This document shows positions 16,659 through 24,000 of a DNA stretch of 64,000 bases, one piece after another (the stretch's first letter is position 1; the number at the start of each line of letters is the position of its first letter). The translations under genes were made by a program, and so were the position numbers. The stretch covers positions 1,834,001-1,898,000 of the forward strand of contig NZ_CP041636.1 in the NCBI RefSeq assembly GCF_007197755.1. The letters run 5' to 3'. The notes below the pieces were generated by a model. It worked only from the letters and a program-made list of their open reading frames with translations. It ran no database searches and was not told the origin of the DNA. Origin of the DNA: Ferrovibrio terrae. Lineage in GTDB: Bacteria; Pseudomonadota; Alphaproteobacteria; Ferrovibrionales; Ferrovibrionaceae.

Positions 16659-17666
16659 ATGACACTCGATCTTCCGCTGATCTGGGCCGGCCTGATCGCC
16701 TTTGCGGTGCTGGCCTATGTGGTGCTGGACGGTTTCGATCTCGGCATTGGCATCCTGTTCCCGCTGTTCAAGAAAGAACGCGAGCGCGACGTGCTGATGA
16801 ATTCGGTAGCCCCCGTCTGGGACGGCAACGAGACCTGGCTGGTGCTGGGCGGCGGCGGATTGCTCGCCGCCTTCCCGCTCGCCTACGCCACCATCCTGCC
16901 GGCGCTCTATGCCCCGCTGACCGTGATGCTGCTTGGGCTGGTCTTCCGCGGCGTCGCCTTTGAATTCCGCTGGCGCACCGTGCGCTGGAAACGGGTGTGG
17001 GACTGGAGCTTCACGCTCGGCTCGCTGCTTGCCACGTTTATGCAGGGGATCGCGCTTGGCGGCCTGATCCAGGGCATCAAGGTGGCGAACCGGGCCTATG
17101 CTGGCGGCTGGTGGGACTGGCTGACACCGTTCAGCCTCCTCACGGGGCTCTCGCTGGTGGTGGGTTACGCACTGCTCGGCGCCTGCTGGCTGGTGATCAA
17201 GACCGAGGGCGAGATCCAGAATCGCTGCTACGATCTTGGCCGCAAGCTCAGCGTCGGCCTCGTGCTGCTGATTGGCCTGGTCAGCCTGTGGACGCCATTC
17301 CTGGGTGAGCAGTTCCTGCAGCGCTGGTTCACCTGGCCGAATATCCTGCTGACCGCGCCGATGCCGCTGCTGGTACTGCTGGCGGCCGGATCGCTGTGGC
17401 GCGGGCTGCATGATTACAAGCGGCCGCTGCAGCCTTTCCTCTCGGCGCTGGCGCTGTTCGTGCTGTCGTATATCGGTCTGGGGATCAGCTTCTGGCCGTT
17501 GATGGTGCCGCCTTCGCTCACCTTCTACGACGCGGCGGCACCAGATGTCTCGCTCGGCTTCCTGCTGGTCGGTGCGGTGATCCTGCTGCCGATCATCCTC
17601 GCCTATACCGCCTATTCCTATTACGTGTTCCGCGGCAAGGTCGATCCCGATGCCCATTATCACTGA
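16659..17666 (+). CDS. cioB: cyanide-insensitive cytochrome bd-type quinol oxidase subunit II
   Basis: 335 residues with about eight transmembrane helices. Typical subunit II features are the N-terminal LIWAGLIAFAVLAYVVLDGFDLG, the VWDGNETWLVLGGGGLLAAFP motif and LVFRGVAFEFRWR. It pairs with CioA to scaffold the oxidase. Start follows the CioA stop by 4 bp with a GTAGGG-like site. Its last 17 bases overlap the start of the DUF2474 gene, so the three are translated from one transcript. Length is normal for the family. Confidence 0.95.
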   Translation: MTLDLPLIWAGLIAFAVLAYVVLDGFDLGIGILFPLFKKERERDVLMNSVAPVWDGNETWLVLGGGGLLAAFPLAYATILPALYAPLTVMLLGLVFRGVAFEFRWRTVRWKRVWDWSFTLGSLLATFMQGIALGGLIQGIKVANRAYAGGWWDWLTPFSLLTGLSLVVGYALLGACWLVIKTEGEIQNRCYDLGRKLSVGLVLLIGLVSLWTPFLGEQFLQRWFTWPNILLTAPMPLLVLLAAGSLWRGLHDYKRPLQPFLSALALFVLSYIGLGISFWPLMVPPSLTFYDAAAPDVSLGFLLVGAVILLPIILAYTAYSYYVFRGKVDPDAHYH

Positions 17667-17784
17667 CAGCGAAGCGCAGAAGCCGATCTGGCAGCGACTT
17701 TTATGGTTTGTCGCGCTGTGGGCCGGCAGCGTCGCGGCGCTCGGCGTGGTCGGCTATGCGATCAAGCTGGTGCTGAAACCGTAG
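17650..17784 (+). CDS. DUF2474 small membrane protein, bd-oxidase accessory peptide
   Basis: A 44-residue ORF that starts inside the cioB 3' end (17-bp overlap, +1 frame) and encodes one hydrophobic helix, about residues 16-42, with WQRLLWFVALWAGSVAALG at its centre. DUF2474 peptides are found directly after cioAB in many proteobacteria and are considered analogues of CydX, the small subunit that stabilises E. coli bd oxidase. Its 3' end overlaps the convergent pseudouridine synthase gene by 23 bp. Function in assembly is inference from position and size. Confidence 0.85.
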   Translation: MPIITDSEAQKPIWQRLLWFVALWAGSVAALGVVGYAIKLVLKP

Positions 17785-18472
17785 CCGCCTTGACCCAGCC
17801 GCAGGCGGTCAGTGCCACCTGCATATGCGGCGGCGGCTCGGCGCTCACTGTAATTGGCTCGCGTGAGGGATAGAGCGGCAGCGTGATCGCATGACTCTGC
17901 AGATGCAGGGTCAGCGGCTTTTCCAGCGCGGCATCGCCGTATTGCGCATCGCCCAGCAAGGGCGCGCCCAGGGATGCCAGATGCACACGGATCTGGTGCG
18001 TGCGGCCGGTGCGCGGATGGCATTCGATCCAGCAGAGTCCGTCAGGAGATGTGCCCAGCACACGCCAGTCGGTGACGGCATGCTGGCCGTCCTCGGCAAT
18101 CGCCATATGCCAGCCGCCGCTTTTGGTGCTCAGCTTTTTCAGCGGCGCATCGACGCGGCCTTGTGCCTCGGCCGGCGCATGACGCGTCACCGCCCAGTAG
18201 GTCTTGTCGACCTTGCCGTCCTGGAACAGCTTGCCCAGCTTGCGCAACGCTTTCGGATGCCGGCCCAGTACCAGGCAACCCGACGTGTCGCGATCCAGCC
18301 GGTGCGCCAGCGATGGCGGCTTGGGCAGGCCGAAGCGCAGCCAGTTCAGGTGGCGTTCCAGATTGTCGCCGCCGCCGGGGCCGGCATGCACCGGCAGGCC
18401 GGGCGGCTTGTCGACCACCAGCATCAGCCCGTCGCGATACAGCAGGCGTTTTTCCAGTTCGGCGGCATTCAT
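17762..18472 (-). CDS. RluA-family RNA pseudouridine synthase
   Basis: 236 residues forming a single catalytic domain without an S4 RNA-binding extension. The catalytic aspartate is D60 in AHRLDRDTSGCLVLGR; other motifs are VVDKPPGLPVHAGPG, KTYWAVTRHAP and HPRTGRTHQIRVHLASLGAPLLGD. It isomerises uridine to pseudouridine in rRNA or tRNA; the target site cannot be told from sequence, though short S4-less members include TruC/RluA-like enzymes. The gene is convergent with cioAB-DUF2474 and overlaps the latter's 3' end by 23 bp. Confidence 0.92.
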   Translation of the reverse strand: MNAAELEKRLLYRDGLMLVVDKPPGLPVHAGPGGGDNLERHLNWLRFGLPKPPSLAHRLDRDTSGCLVLGRHPKALRKLGKLFQDGKVDKTYWAVTRHAPAEAQGRVDAPLKKLSTKSGGWHMAIAEDGQHAVTDWRVLGTSPDGLCWIECHPRTGRTHQIRVHLASLGAPLLGDAQYGDAALEKPLTLHLQSHAITLPLYPSREPITVSAEPPPHMQVALTACGWVKAATVSAPA

Positions 18473-18514
18473 GCCGCAGGGGTGACGCAGATGTGGGCGC
18501 CGGTCAAGGCTTGC

Positions 18515-19288
18515 TTACGGAATGGCGGCGGTCTTCTCGGCGCAGCCACGATAGGTGCGGCCCTCAAAGCGCAGTTCCGCCGTATAGGGATAGCTGCGCC
18601 TCATACTGTCGCCGCAGGCGGCTTCGGTGATGCTGACCTGCAGCTGCGAGCCGTCGTTGTTGAGCGACCAGGTCTGGCGGTTACCCTCGCTGACCGGCCG
18701 CTTCGCGCTGTAATTCTGCGGCAGTTCGCCCAGCCGGTCGAACACCACGTCATTGCCGCTGATCCGCAGGCTCCAGTAGGGTTCATTGCCAAAACCGCGC
18801 CAGCCGCTTTCGGCGGCCACGCTGCGCGGCGGGCAATCGGGATTGAAATAGGTGAGCCAGCCGAGCAACCGGCCGGTGCCGCTCAGCACCGGCTCGGGCG
18901 TGCCGCAGCGCATATAGGGCTCTGGCATGCTGGCCGGCGTGAAAGCTGGGCCAGCCACGCGCTGACGTTCCGTGACCGCAATCTGCGGCGCCGGGCTGCC
19001 GGTCGTACCGGTGCTGCATTCATACAGGCTGCGGTCGGCGCCGCGCAGGCGCACCTGCATCATGCCGTGATTCTGCAAGGTCACATGGGTGGCATAGGCC
19101 GGCTGGACCGGATGCGCCGCGAGACAGGCCTGCAGCCCGCCCCAGACATCCGGCAGGTGGCGGCCCCAGTCAGGCGCTTCCTTGCTCTGTTTGGTCAGCA
19201 CGATGCCGTCATGCGGACGGCTGTCCGTCCCGCCCGAACAGGCGGCGAGCGTGGTGAGGGCGGCGAAGATCAAGATTACACGTTTCAT
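18515..19288 (-). CDS. outer-membrane-type lipoprotein of unknown function (COG3650-like C-terminus)
   Basis: 257 residues from the ATG giving MKRVILIFAALTTLAACSGG. The hydrophobic segment ends in the lipobox LAAC, so the mature protein is lipid-anchored at C17 with a Gly after it. The C-terminal ~110 residues (GWRGFGNEPYWSLRISGNDVVFDRLG ... RTYRGCAEK) resemble the COG3650 heat-shock-HslJ-associated periplasmic domain; the N-terminal part has several cysteines and is not recognised. A longer frame to 19405 lacks a signal sequence. The divergent region toward the GNAT gene holds a perfect palindrome at 19313-19332. Confidence 0.75.
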   Translation of the reverse strand: MKRVILIFAALTTLAACSGGTDSRPHDGIVLTKQSKEAPDWGRHLPDVWGGLQACLAAHPVQPAYATHVTLQNHGMMQVRLRGADRSLYECSTGTTGSPAPQIAVTERQRVAGPAFTPASMPEPYMRCGTPEPVLSGTGRLLGWLTYFNPDCPPRSVAAESGWRGFGNEPYWSLRISGNDVVFDRLGELPQNYSAKRPVSEGNRQTWSLNNDGSQLQVSITEAACGDSMRRSYPYTAELRFEGRTYRGCAEKTAAIP

Positions 19289-19312
19289 ACAGGCATCCAG
19301 ACAAAGCATCGC

Positions 19313-19332
19313 GGTGTCACGTCTGTGACACC
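19313..19332. promoter_or_regulatory. perfect 20-bp palindrome between divergent genes
   Basis: GGTGTCAC and GTGACACC flank GTCT, a perfect 8-bp inverted repeat with a TGTCA-N6-TGACA core. It lies 25 bp upstream of the lipoprotein start and 65 bp upstream of the GNAT start, a position suited to an operator for either gene. It is not a CRP site (TGTGA-N6-TCACA). The binding factor is unknown; a GntR- or LuxR-type regulator would fit the half-site. Confidence 0.45.
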
Positions 19333-19397
19333 AATGGCGGGCTATAGGGAAAAACGCAGTTTTCCATGCCCGGTTCCCGAAAGAGTCCCGAACGACC

Positions 19398-19904
19398 ATG
19401 GCCATATCTTTACCCGATGCCGTCAGCCTGCAGGCCTATACCTCCGCTGACCTGCCCGCGGTGCGGGCGTTGCATGCCCTGGCCTTCCGCCAGCTGGCCG
19501 CCAGCCATCACGATGCAGCGCAGATCGCGGCGCATGAGGCGCTGATCGCAGCCGACGACTATGCGGTGGATGTGGCGCGCTCCAACCTGATCCTCGCCCG
19601 CGATCAGGCGGGCAGCCTGATCGCCACCGCCGGCTGGCTGCCGATGCCCGAGCGGCCGAACACGGCCCGCATCCGCAAGGTCTTCGTGCATCCCGGCTGG
19701 GCGCGGCGCGGCCTGGCCACCGCGCTGGTGCAGGCGGCCGAACAGGCTGCAGCCGCCGCCGGTTATCCGCAGCTCTATGTGCGGGCCAATATCAATGCCG
19801 TGCCGCTGTACCTGAAAATGGGATATCGCGCGGAAGCCGAGGGGCTGATGCCGGCCGGCGGCGCCGAGCTGCCGGTCGTCTATATGACGCGCCCGGCCCG
19901 CTGA
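19398..19904 (+). CDS. GNAT-family N-acetyltransferase
   Basis: 168 residues with a complete Gcn5-related fold. The acetyl-CoA pyrophosphate loop is VHPGWARRGLATALVQAAEQ (motif A, R/Q-x-x-G-x-A/G variant RRGLA), preceded by the ARIRKVFV strand and followed by PQLYVRANINAVPLYLKMGY (motif B). The acceptor substrate is unknown. It begins 110 bp from the divergent lipoprotein gene and may share its palindromic control site. Confidence 0.88.
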   Translation: MAISLPDAVSLQAYTSADLPAVRALHALAFRQLAASHHDAAQIAAHEALIAADDYAVDVARSNLILARDQAGSLIATAGWLPMPERPNTARIRKVFVHPGWARRGLATALVQAAEQAAAAAGYPQLYVRANINAVPLYLKMGYRAEAEGLMPAGGAELPVVYMTRPAR

Positions 19905-20037
19905 CAGCTTCCACCAAAGGTTTACGCAGATTTTGCACCCGGCGGCGCGGTGCTTCCGCTATCCTGCCCCGATGCGGCGACCATCCGGATAAGGGCGGCG
20001 CCGCATTCGGGGGAAACAGTTACGGATTGCCAAAGCC

Positions 20038-20724
20038 ATGAACACGGCTGTGATGGATGGTGGTGTGCGGCGTTCGCAGACGCGCCGCGCCTATGACGAA
20101 CTGAAGCGCCGCATTCTCGACAATGAATTGCCGCCGGGCACCCAGGCGCTGGAACAGCAGGCTGCCGAGTGGCTCGGCATGAGCCGCACGCCGGTGCGCG
20201 AGGCGCTGATCCGGCTGGCGCAGGAGGGTATGGTGGAAGTGCGGCCGCGCCATGGCATGCGCGTGCTCCCCATCGCGATTGCCGACCTGCGCGATATTTA
20301 CGATCTGCTGGCCGGACTGGAAGCCACCGCCGTCGACATCATCGCGCGGCGCGGGCTGCAGCCGCAGGAGAATGCCGAGCTCGACCGGCTGCTGGCTGAC
20401 ATGACCGAGGCGTTGGCGCTGGATGACCGCACGGTCTGGGCCGAAGGCGATGCGCGTTTCCATCGCCGGCTGGTCGAGATGTCGGGGAACCAGCGGCTGA
20501 TCGTGATGGTGGAAACCATCCGCGAGCAGTCGCATCGCGCCCGCATGGCCACGCTGCAGCTGCGGCCCAAGCCGACGACCTCGAATGACGACCATGCCGC
20601 CGTGGTCGCGGCGTTGCGGCGGCGCGATGCCGAGGCCGCCACCCGGCTGATCCGCACGCATCGCCTGCGCGCGGCCCGGCTGCTGATCGACCTGCTGGAA
20701 CATCACGGCCTCAATCACCTCTGA
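20038..20724 (+). CDS. GntR-family transcriptional regulator, FadR/FCD subfamily
   Basis: 228 residues. The N-terminal winged helix (about 10-80) includes QAAEWLGMSRTPVREALIRLAQEGMVEVRPRHG, the standard GntR signature. The C-terminal all-helical FCD domain has the metal/effector residues around D97, WAEGDARFHRRLVEMSGN and the DDHAAVVAALRRRD histidine. FCD regulators typically bind organic acids. The gene sits directly upstream of the TRAP transporter operon on the same strand and is its likely local regulator, perhaps via TGTATAC (20870-20876) and TGCATAC (20893-20899), two similar sites 23 bp apart. Confidence 0.9.
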   Translation: MNTAVMDGGVRRSQTRRAYDELKRRILDNELPPGTQALEQQAAEWLGMSRTPVREALIRLAQEGMVEVRPRHGMRVLPIAIADLRDIYDLLAGLEATAVDIIARRGLQPQENAELDRLLADMTEALALDDRTVWAEGDARFHRRLVEMSGNQRLIVMVETIREQSHRARMATLQLRPKPTTSNDDHAAVVAALRRRDAEAATRLIRTHRLRAARLLIDLLEHHGLNHL

Positions 20725-20880
20725 ATCATCGCGCAGGACGCAGCATTCCGTGCATCTGCCGAGATAAGCAGCAGCGCGCTGCCGGAACCTATTGCGTGCT
20801 GTTGCCGGATTGGTCCGTGCGCAGGCTGCGGGCAGGCGTAAAAACAACGGCGTACCAATTTCCGCGCAATGTATACGCGG

Positions 20881-20897
20881 TGGCATATCGATTGCAT
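20881..20897 (+). promoter_or_regulatory. sigma54-type (-24/-12) promoter candidate of the TRAP operon
   Basis: TGGCATATCGATTGCAT has GG at 20882-20883 and GC at 20894-20895 with the obligatory spacing, TGGCA and TTGCA matching the RpoN consensus. The predicted start is near 20907, 61 bp before dctP. A near-identical sequence, with 15 of 17 bases the same, precedes the transglutaminase operon at 25672. A shared operator rather than a promoter is the main alternative; the -12 half overlaps a possible GntR half-site. Confidence 0.55.
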
Positions 20898-20967
20898 ACA
20901 CCAACAGGTCTTTTGCCGCGAAGCGCGCCAGCGTCACGCGGTGTCACTCGGACCTATGGGGGTTGCC

Positions 20968-22074
20968 ATGAAACGTCGTTTCTTCGTCAAGGCTGGTCTG
21001 CTCGGCGGCGCTGCCGCTGCCACCTTCGCCAAACCGAATATCGCCACCGCGCAGGCCAAGACCTTCCAGTGGAAGATGACCAATGCCTATGGTCCGGGTT
21101 CGCCCTTCTATGTGGCCGGCCCCGGCAGCCCGACCGATTTCTGCGAGATGGTGAAGAAGATGTCGGGCGGTCGCCTGACCATCCAGCATTTCGCCGCCGG
21201 CGAGCTGATCCCGGCGCTGGAAGGCTTCGACGCCGTGTCAAAGGGCATCGTCGAGATGAATGCGGCCAACAGTTACTTCTGGGCCGGCAAGATTCCCGCG
21301 GCGCAGTATTTCACCACCGTGCCCTTCGGCCTGAATTTCCAGGGCATGACCGCCTGGATTTATCACGGCGGCGGTCAGAAGCTGTGGGATGAGCTGTATG
21401 CGCCCTTCGACCTGGTGCCGATGGCGATGGGCAATACCGGCGTGCAGATGACCGGCTGGTACCGCAAGCCGATCACCGGCCTGGACGATTACAAGGGCCT
21501 GAAGATGCGTATCCCCGGCCTGGCCGGCAAGGTCTACGCCACGCTCGGCGTCGATGTGAAGCTGCTGCCCGGCGGTGAAATCTTCCCGGCACTGGAACGC
21601 GGCGTGATCGATGCGGCCGAATTCGTCGGCCCCTACCAGGACCGTCGCCTCGGTCTGCACAAGGCGGCGAAGTTCTACTACACCACCGGCTGGCACGAGC
21701 CCTCCAACGTCACCGAGCTGATCGTCAACAAGAAGGCCTGGGAGTCGCTGCCGCCCGACCTGCAGGAAATCGTTCGTGCCGCGGCCGCCGCCTGCAACAC
21801 GATCAGCCATACCTGGTGCGAAGCCACCAATGCCGAGGCGCTGGACGATCTGGTCAAGAACCAGGGCGTGACGGCGCAGCCGCTGCCGCCGCAGATCGTC
21901 GCCAAGCTGAAGGAAGCCACCGAAGTGGTGCTGAACGACGGCGCCGCCAAGGATCCGGCGATGAAGAAGGTGCATGACGCTTTCCTCGCCTTCAAAGCCA
22001 ACCACGACAAATGGGCCGGCGTTTCGGAATCGGTCTACCAGAGCCAGATCCGCGGTCAGCTCAGCAAGGCGTAA
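20968..22074 (+). CDS. TRAP transporter solute-binding protein (DctP/TakP-like)
   Basis: 368 residues from the ATG giving MKRRFFVKAGLLGGAAAATFA, an N-terminal segment with twin arginines typical of Tat-exported TRAP receptors; longer frames to 20869 lack support. The mature protein has the DctP-family helix and carboxylate-binding region GLDDYKGLKMRIPGLAG with the conserved arginine that clamps a substrate carboxylate, and GVIDAAEFVGPYQD. The closest style is the TakP/TRAP dimeric group for 2-oxo acids. It delivers an organic acid to the DctQM pair encoded immediately downstream (9-bp gap). Ligand unknown. Confidence 0.9.
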   Translation: MKRRFFVKAGLLGGAAAATFAKPNIATAQAKTFQWKMTNAYGPGSPFYVAGPGSPTDFCEMVKKMSGGRLTIQHFAAGELIPALEGFDAVSKGIVEMNAANSYFWAGKIPAAQYFTTVPFGLNFQGMTAWIYHGGGQKLWDELYAPFDLVPMAMGNTGVQMTGWYRKPITGLDDYKGLKMRIPGLAGKVYATLGVDVKLLPGGEIFPALERGVIDAAEFVGPYQDRRLGLHKAAKFYYTTGWHEPSNVTELIVNKKAWESLPPDLQEIVRAAAAACNTISHTWCEATNAEALDDLVKNQGVTAQPLPPQIVAKLKEATEVVLNDGAAKDPAMKKVHDAFLAFKANHDKWAGVSESVYQSQIRGQLSKA

Positions 22075-22083
22075 TCACCGTTC

Positions 22084-22644
22084 ATGTTTGCTTTGCGTCT
22101 GGAGTCGGCGGCCCGTTTTCTCGATGTCATTGTCGAGCATTCGGGCCGCCTCGCATCCTGGACCGGCTTCGCGCTGGTCTGCGTCATGGCCTTCAATGTG
22201 CTGCTGCGCTACCTGTTCCATACCGGATCGGTGGCGATGCAGGAGCTGGAATGGCATCTCATGGCGCCGGTCTCGCTGCTCTGCATTGCCTATGCGATCA
22301 AGCATGAGGGCCATGTCCGCGTCGACATCCTCTACGGCCGTTTCCCGCCGTACATCAGGCAGGTGCTGGAAGTCGTCTCCTGCCTGGTTGCGGTCGCCTT
22401 TTCCGCCATCATCATCAAGCTCAGCATCGGCTATGTGATGCAGTCCTACCTGATCGGTGAGAAATCACCCGATCCGGGAGGGCTGCCCTATCGCTTTATC
22501 CTCAAGGCGATGATACCGGCCGGCTTCCTGCTGTTGCTGGTGCAGAGCCTGGCCGCGACGCTGCGGTCGCTGATTCCCTTTTTCGGTGGCGTGGTTCCGC
22601 CTGCCGCCCAACCAGACAAGCCGTTAGAACATGCCGCTGAATGA
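22084..22644 (+). CDS. TRAP transporter small permease (DctQ)
   Basis: 186 residues with four transmembrane helices, the DctQ layout. The segment QELEWHLMAPVSLLCIAYAIKHEGHVRVDILYGRF is the family signature: a conserved WHL followed by VRVD before the second pair of helices. It partners the large permease whose start overlaps its stop by 14 bp, so translation is coupled. It has no catalytic role of its own and stabilises the sodium-coupled carrier. Confidence 0.92.
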   Translation: MFALRLESAARFLDVIVEHSGRLASWTGFALVCVMAFNVLLRYLFHTGSVAMQELEWHLMAPVSLLCIAYAIKHEGHVRVDILYGRFPPYIRQVLEVVSCLVAVAFSAIIIKLSIGYVMQSYLIGEKSPDPGGLPYRFILKAMIPAGFLLLLVQSLAATLRSLIPFFGGVVPPAAQPDKPLEHAAE

Positions 22645-23956
22645 AATCCTGGCGCTGTCCTGTATCGCGTCCTTCTTCGTCCTGCTCGCGCTCGGCATTC
22701 CGGTCGCGCTGACGCTGGCGATCAGCGGTTTCTTCTTCGGCTGGCTCGGCTTCGGCTCGCTGCTGTTCAACCTGCTGCCGGCGCGCATCTATGGCGTCAC
22801 CGCCAATTATACGCTGATCGCCATTCCGCTATTCGTCTTCATGGGCATGATGCTGGAGAAATCCCGCATCGCCGACGAACTGATGGAAGTGATCGGGCAT
22901 CTGTCTGGCGGTTTGCGTGGTGGTATGGGGATCGGCATCGTGCTGGTCGGCGTGCTGATGGGCGCCACCACCGGCATCGTCGGCGCCACGATCGTAACTT
23001 TGGGCCTGCTCACGCTGCCGACCTTGCTCCGGCGCGGCTACAACAAGAGCATCGCCTGCGGCACCATCTGCGCCTCGGGCACGCTGGGTCAGATCATCCC
23101 GCCCAGCACGCTGATCATCCTGCTGGCCGATATCCTCGGTGAATCGGTCGGCACGCTGTTCGCTGCCGCGCTCCTGCCCGGCATGATGCTGGCCGGCATC
23201 TTCTGCATATATCTGCTTGCGCTCGGCATCTTCAAACCCGATTTGGTGCCGCCGATCCCGGCCGAGGAACGTTTCGCCATGAGCCGGCAGGAACTGCTGC
23301 GCAAGACCTTCAAGGTCGGCCTGCCGCCGATCGCGCTGGTGCTGGCCGTGCTCGGCTCGATCATCGGCGGCATCGCCGCGCCCACCGAGGCCGCCTCGAT
23401 GGGCGCGCTGGGCAGCATTGTTGTGGCCGCCATCGCAGGGCGCTTCAACTGGAAAATGCTGAAGGAAACCGTTTACGCCACCGGGCGGATCACCGCTTCG
23501 ATGATGTTCATCCTGATCTGCGCGCAGGTCTTTGCGCTGGCCTTCCGCGGGTTGCAGGGCGAGCAGCTGGTGCACGACTTCTTCAAGCTGGTGCCCGGCG
23601 GCATCGAGGGCGTGCTGTGGTTCATGATGTTCCTGATCTTCATCCTCGGCTTCTTCATCGAGTGGATCGAGATCAGCTACATCGTCGTGCCGCTGTTCCT
23701 GCCGGTGCTGCAGGCCGCTAATGTCGACATGGTCTGGGTCGCCACGCTGATCGCGCTCAACATGCAAACCTCCTTCCTGACGCCGCCGTTTGGCTGGGCG
23801 CTGTTCTACCTGCGCGGCGTGGCGCCGCCGCAGGTGACGACCATGGATATCTATAAGGGCGTGGTGCCGTTCATCGGCCTGCAGGTTTCCGCCGTGGTGA
23901 TCCTGTTCTACACGCCGTCCATCGCCACCTGGCTGCCGCGGGCCATCGGTTGGTAA
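22631..23956 (+). CDS. TRAP transporter large permease (DctM)
   Basis: 441 residues and about 12 transmembrane segments, normal for DctM. Signature elements are FVFMGMMLEKSRIADELM, GGLRGGMGIGIVLVGVLMGATTGIVGATIVTLG and ASGTLGQIIPPSTLIILLAD with the helix-break IIPPS motif, and NMQTSFLTPPFGWALFYLRG near the C-terminus. It moves the ligand through the inner membrane with Na+. The gamma-glutamyltransferase-like gene follows after 44 bp and is likely in the same operon. Confidence 0.94.
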   Translation: MPLNEILALSCIASFFVLLALGIPVALTLAISGFFFGWLGFGSLLFNLLPARIYGVTANYTLIAIPLFVFMGMMLEKSRIADELMEVIGHLSGGLRGGMGIGIVLVGVLMGATTGIVGATIVTLGLLTLPTLLRRGYNKSIACGTICASGTLGQIIPPSTLIILLADILGESVGTLFAAALLPGMMLAGIFCIYLLALGIFKPDLVPPIPAEERFAMSRQELLRKTFKVGLPPIALVLAVLGSIIGGIAAPTEAASMGALGSIVVAAIAGRFNWKMLKETVYATGRITASMMFILICAQVFALAFRGLQGEQLVHDFFKLVPGGIEGVLWFMMFLIFILGFFIEWIEISYIVVPLFLPVLQAANVDMVWVATLIALNMQTSFLTPPFGWALFYLRGVAPPQVTTMDIYKGVVPFIGLQVSAVVILFYTPSIATWLPRAIGW

Positions 23957-24000
23957 GAGATCGGCTGGTAAAGCGCACAGGCCTGTCGTAAGAAACCACC

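Noticed and set aside
21690-21710. TGGCACG sequence inside dctP as another sigma54 promoter
   Set aside because: The -12 half is missing at the required spacing, and it lies inside coding sequence.
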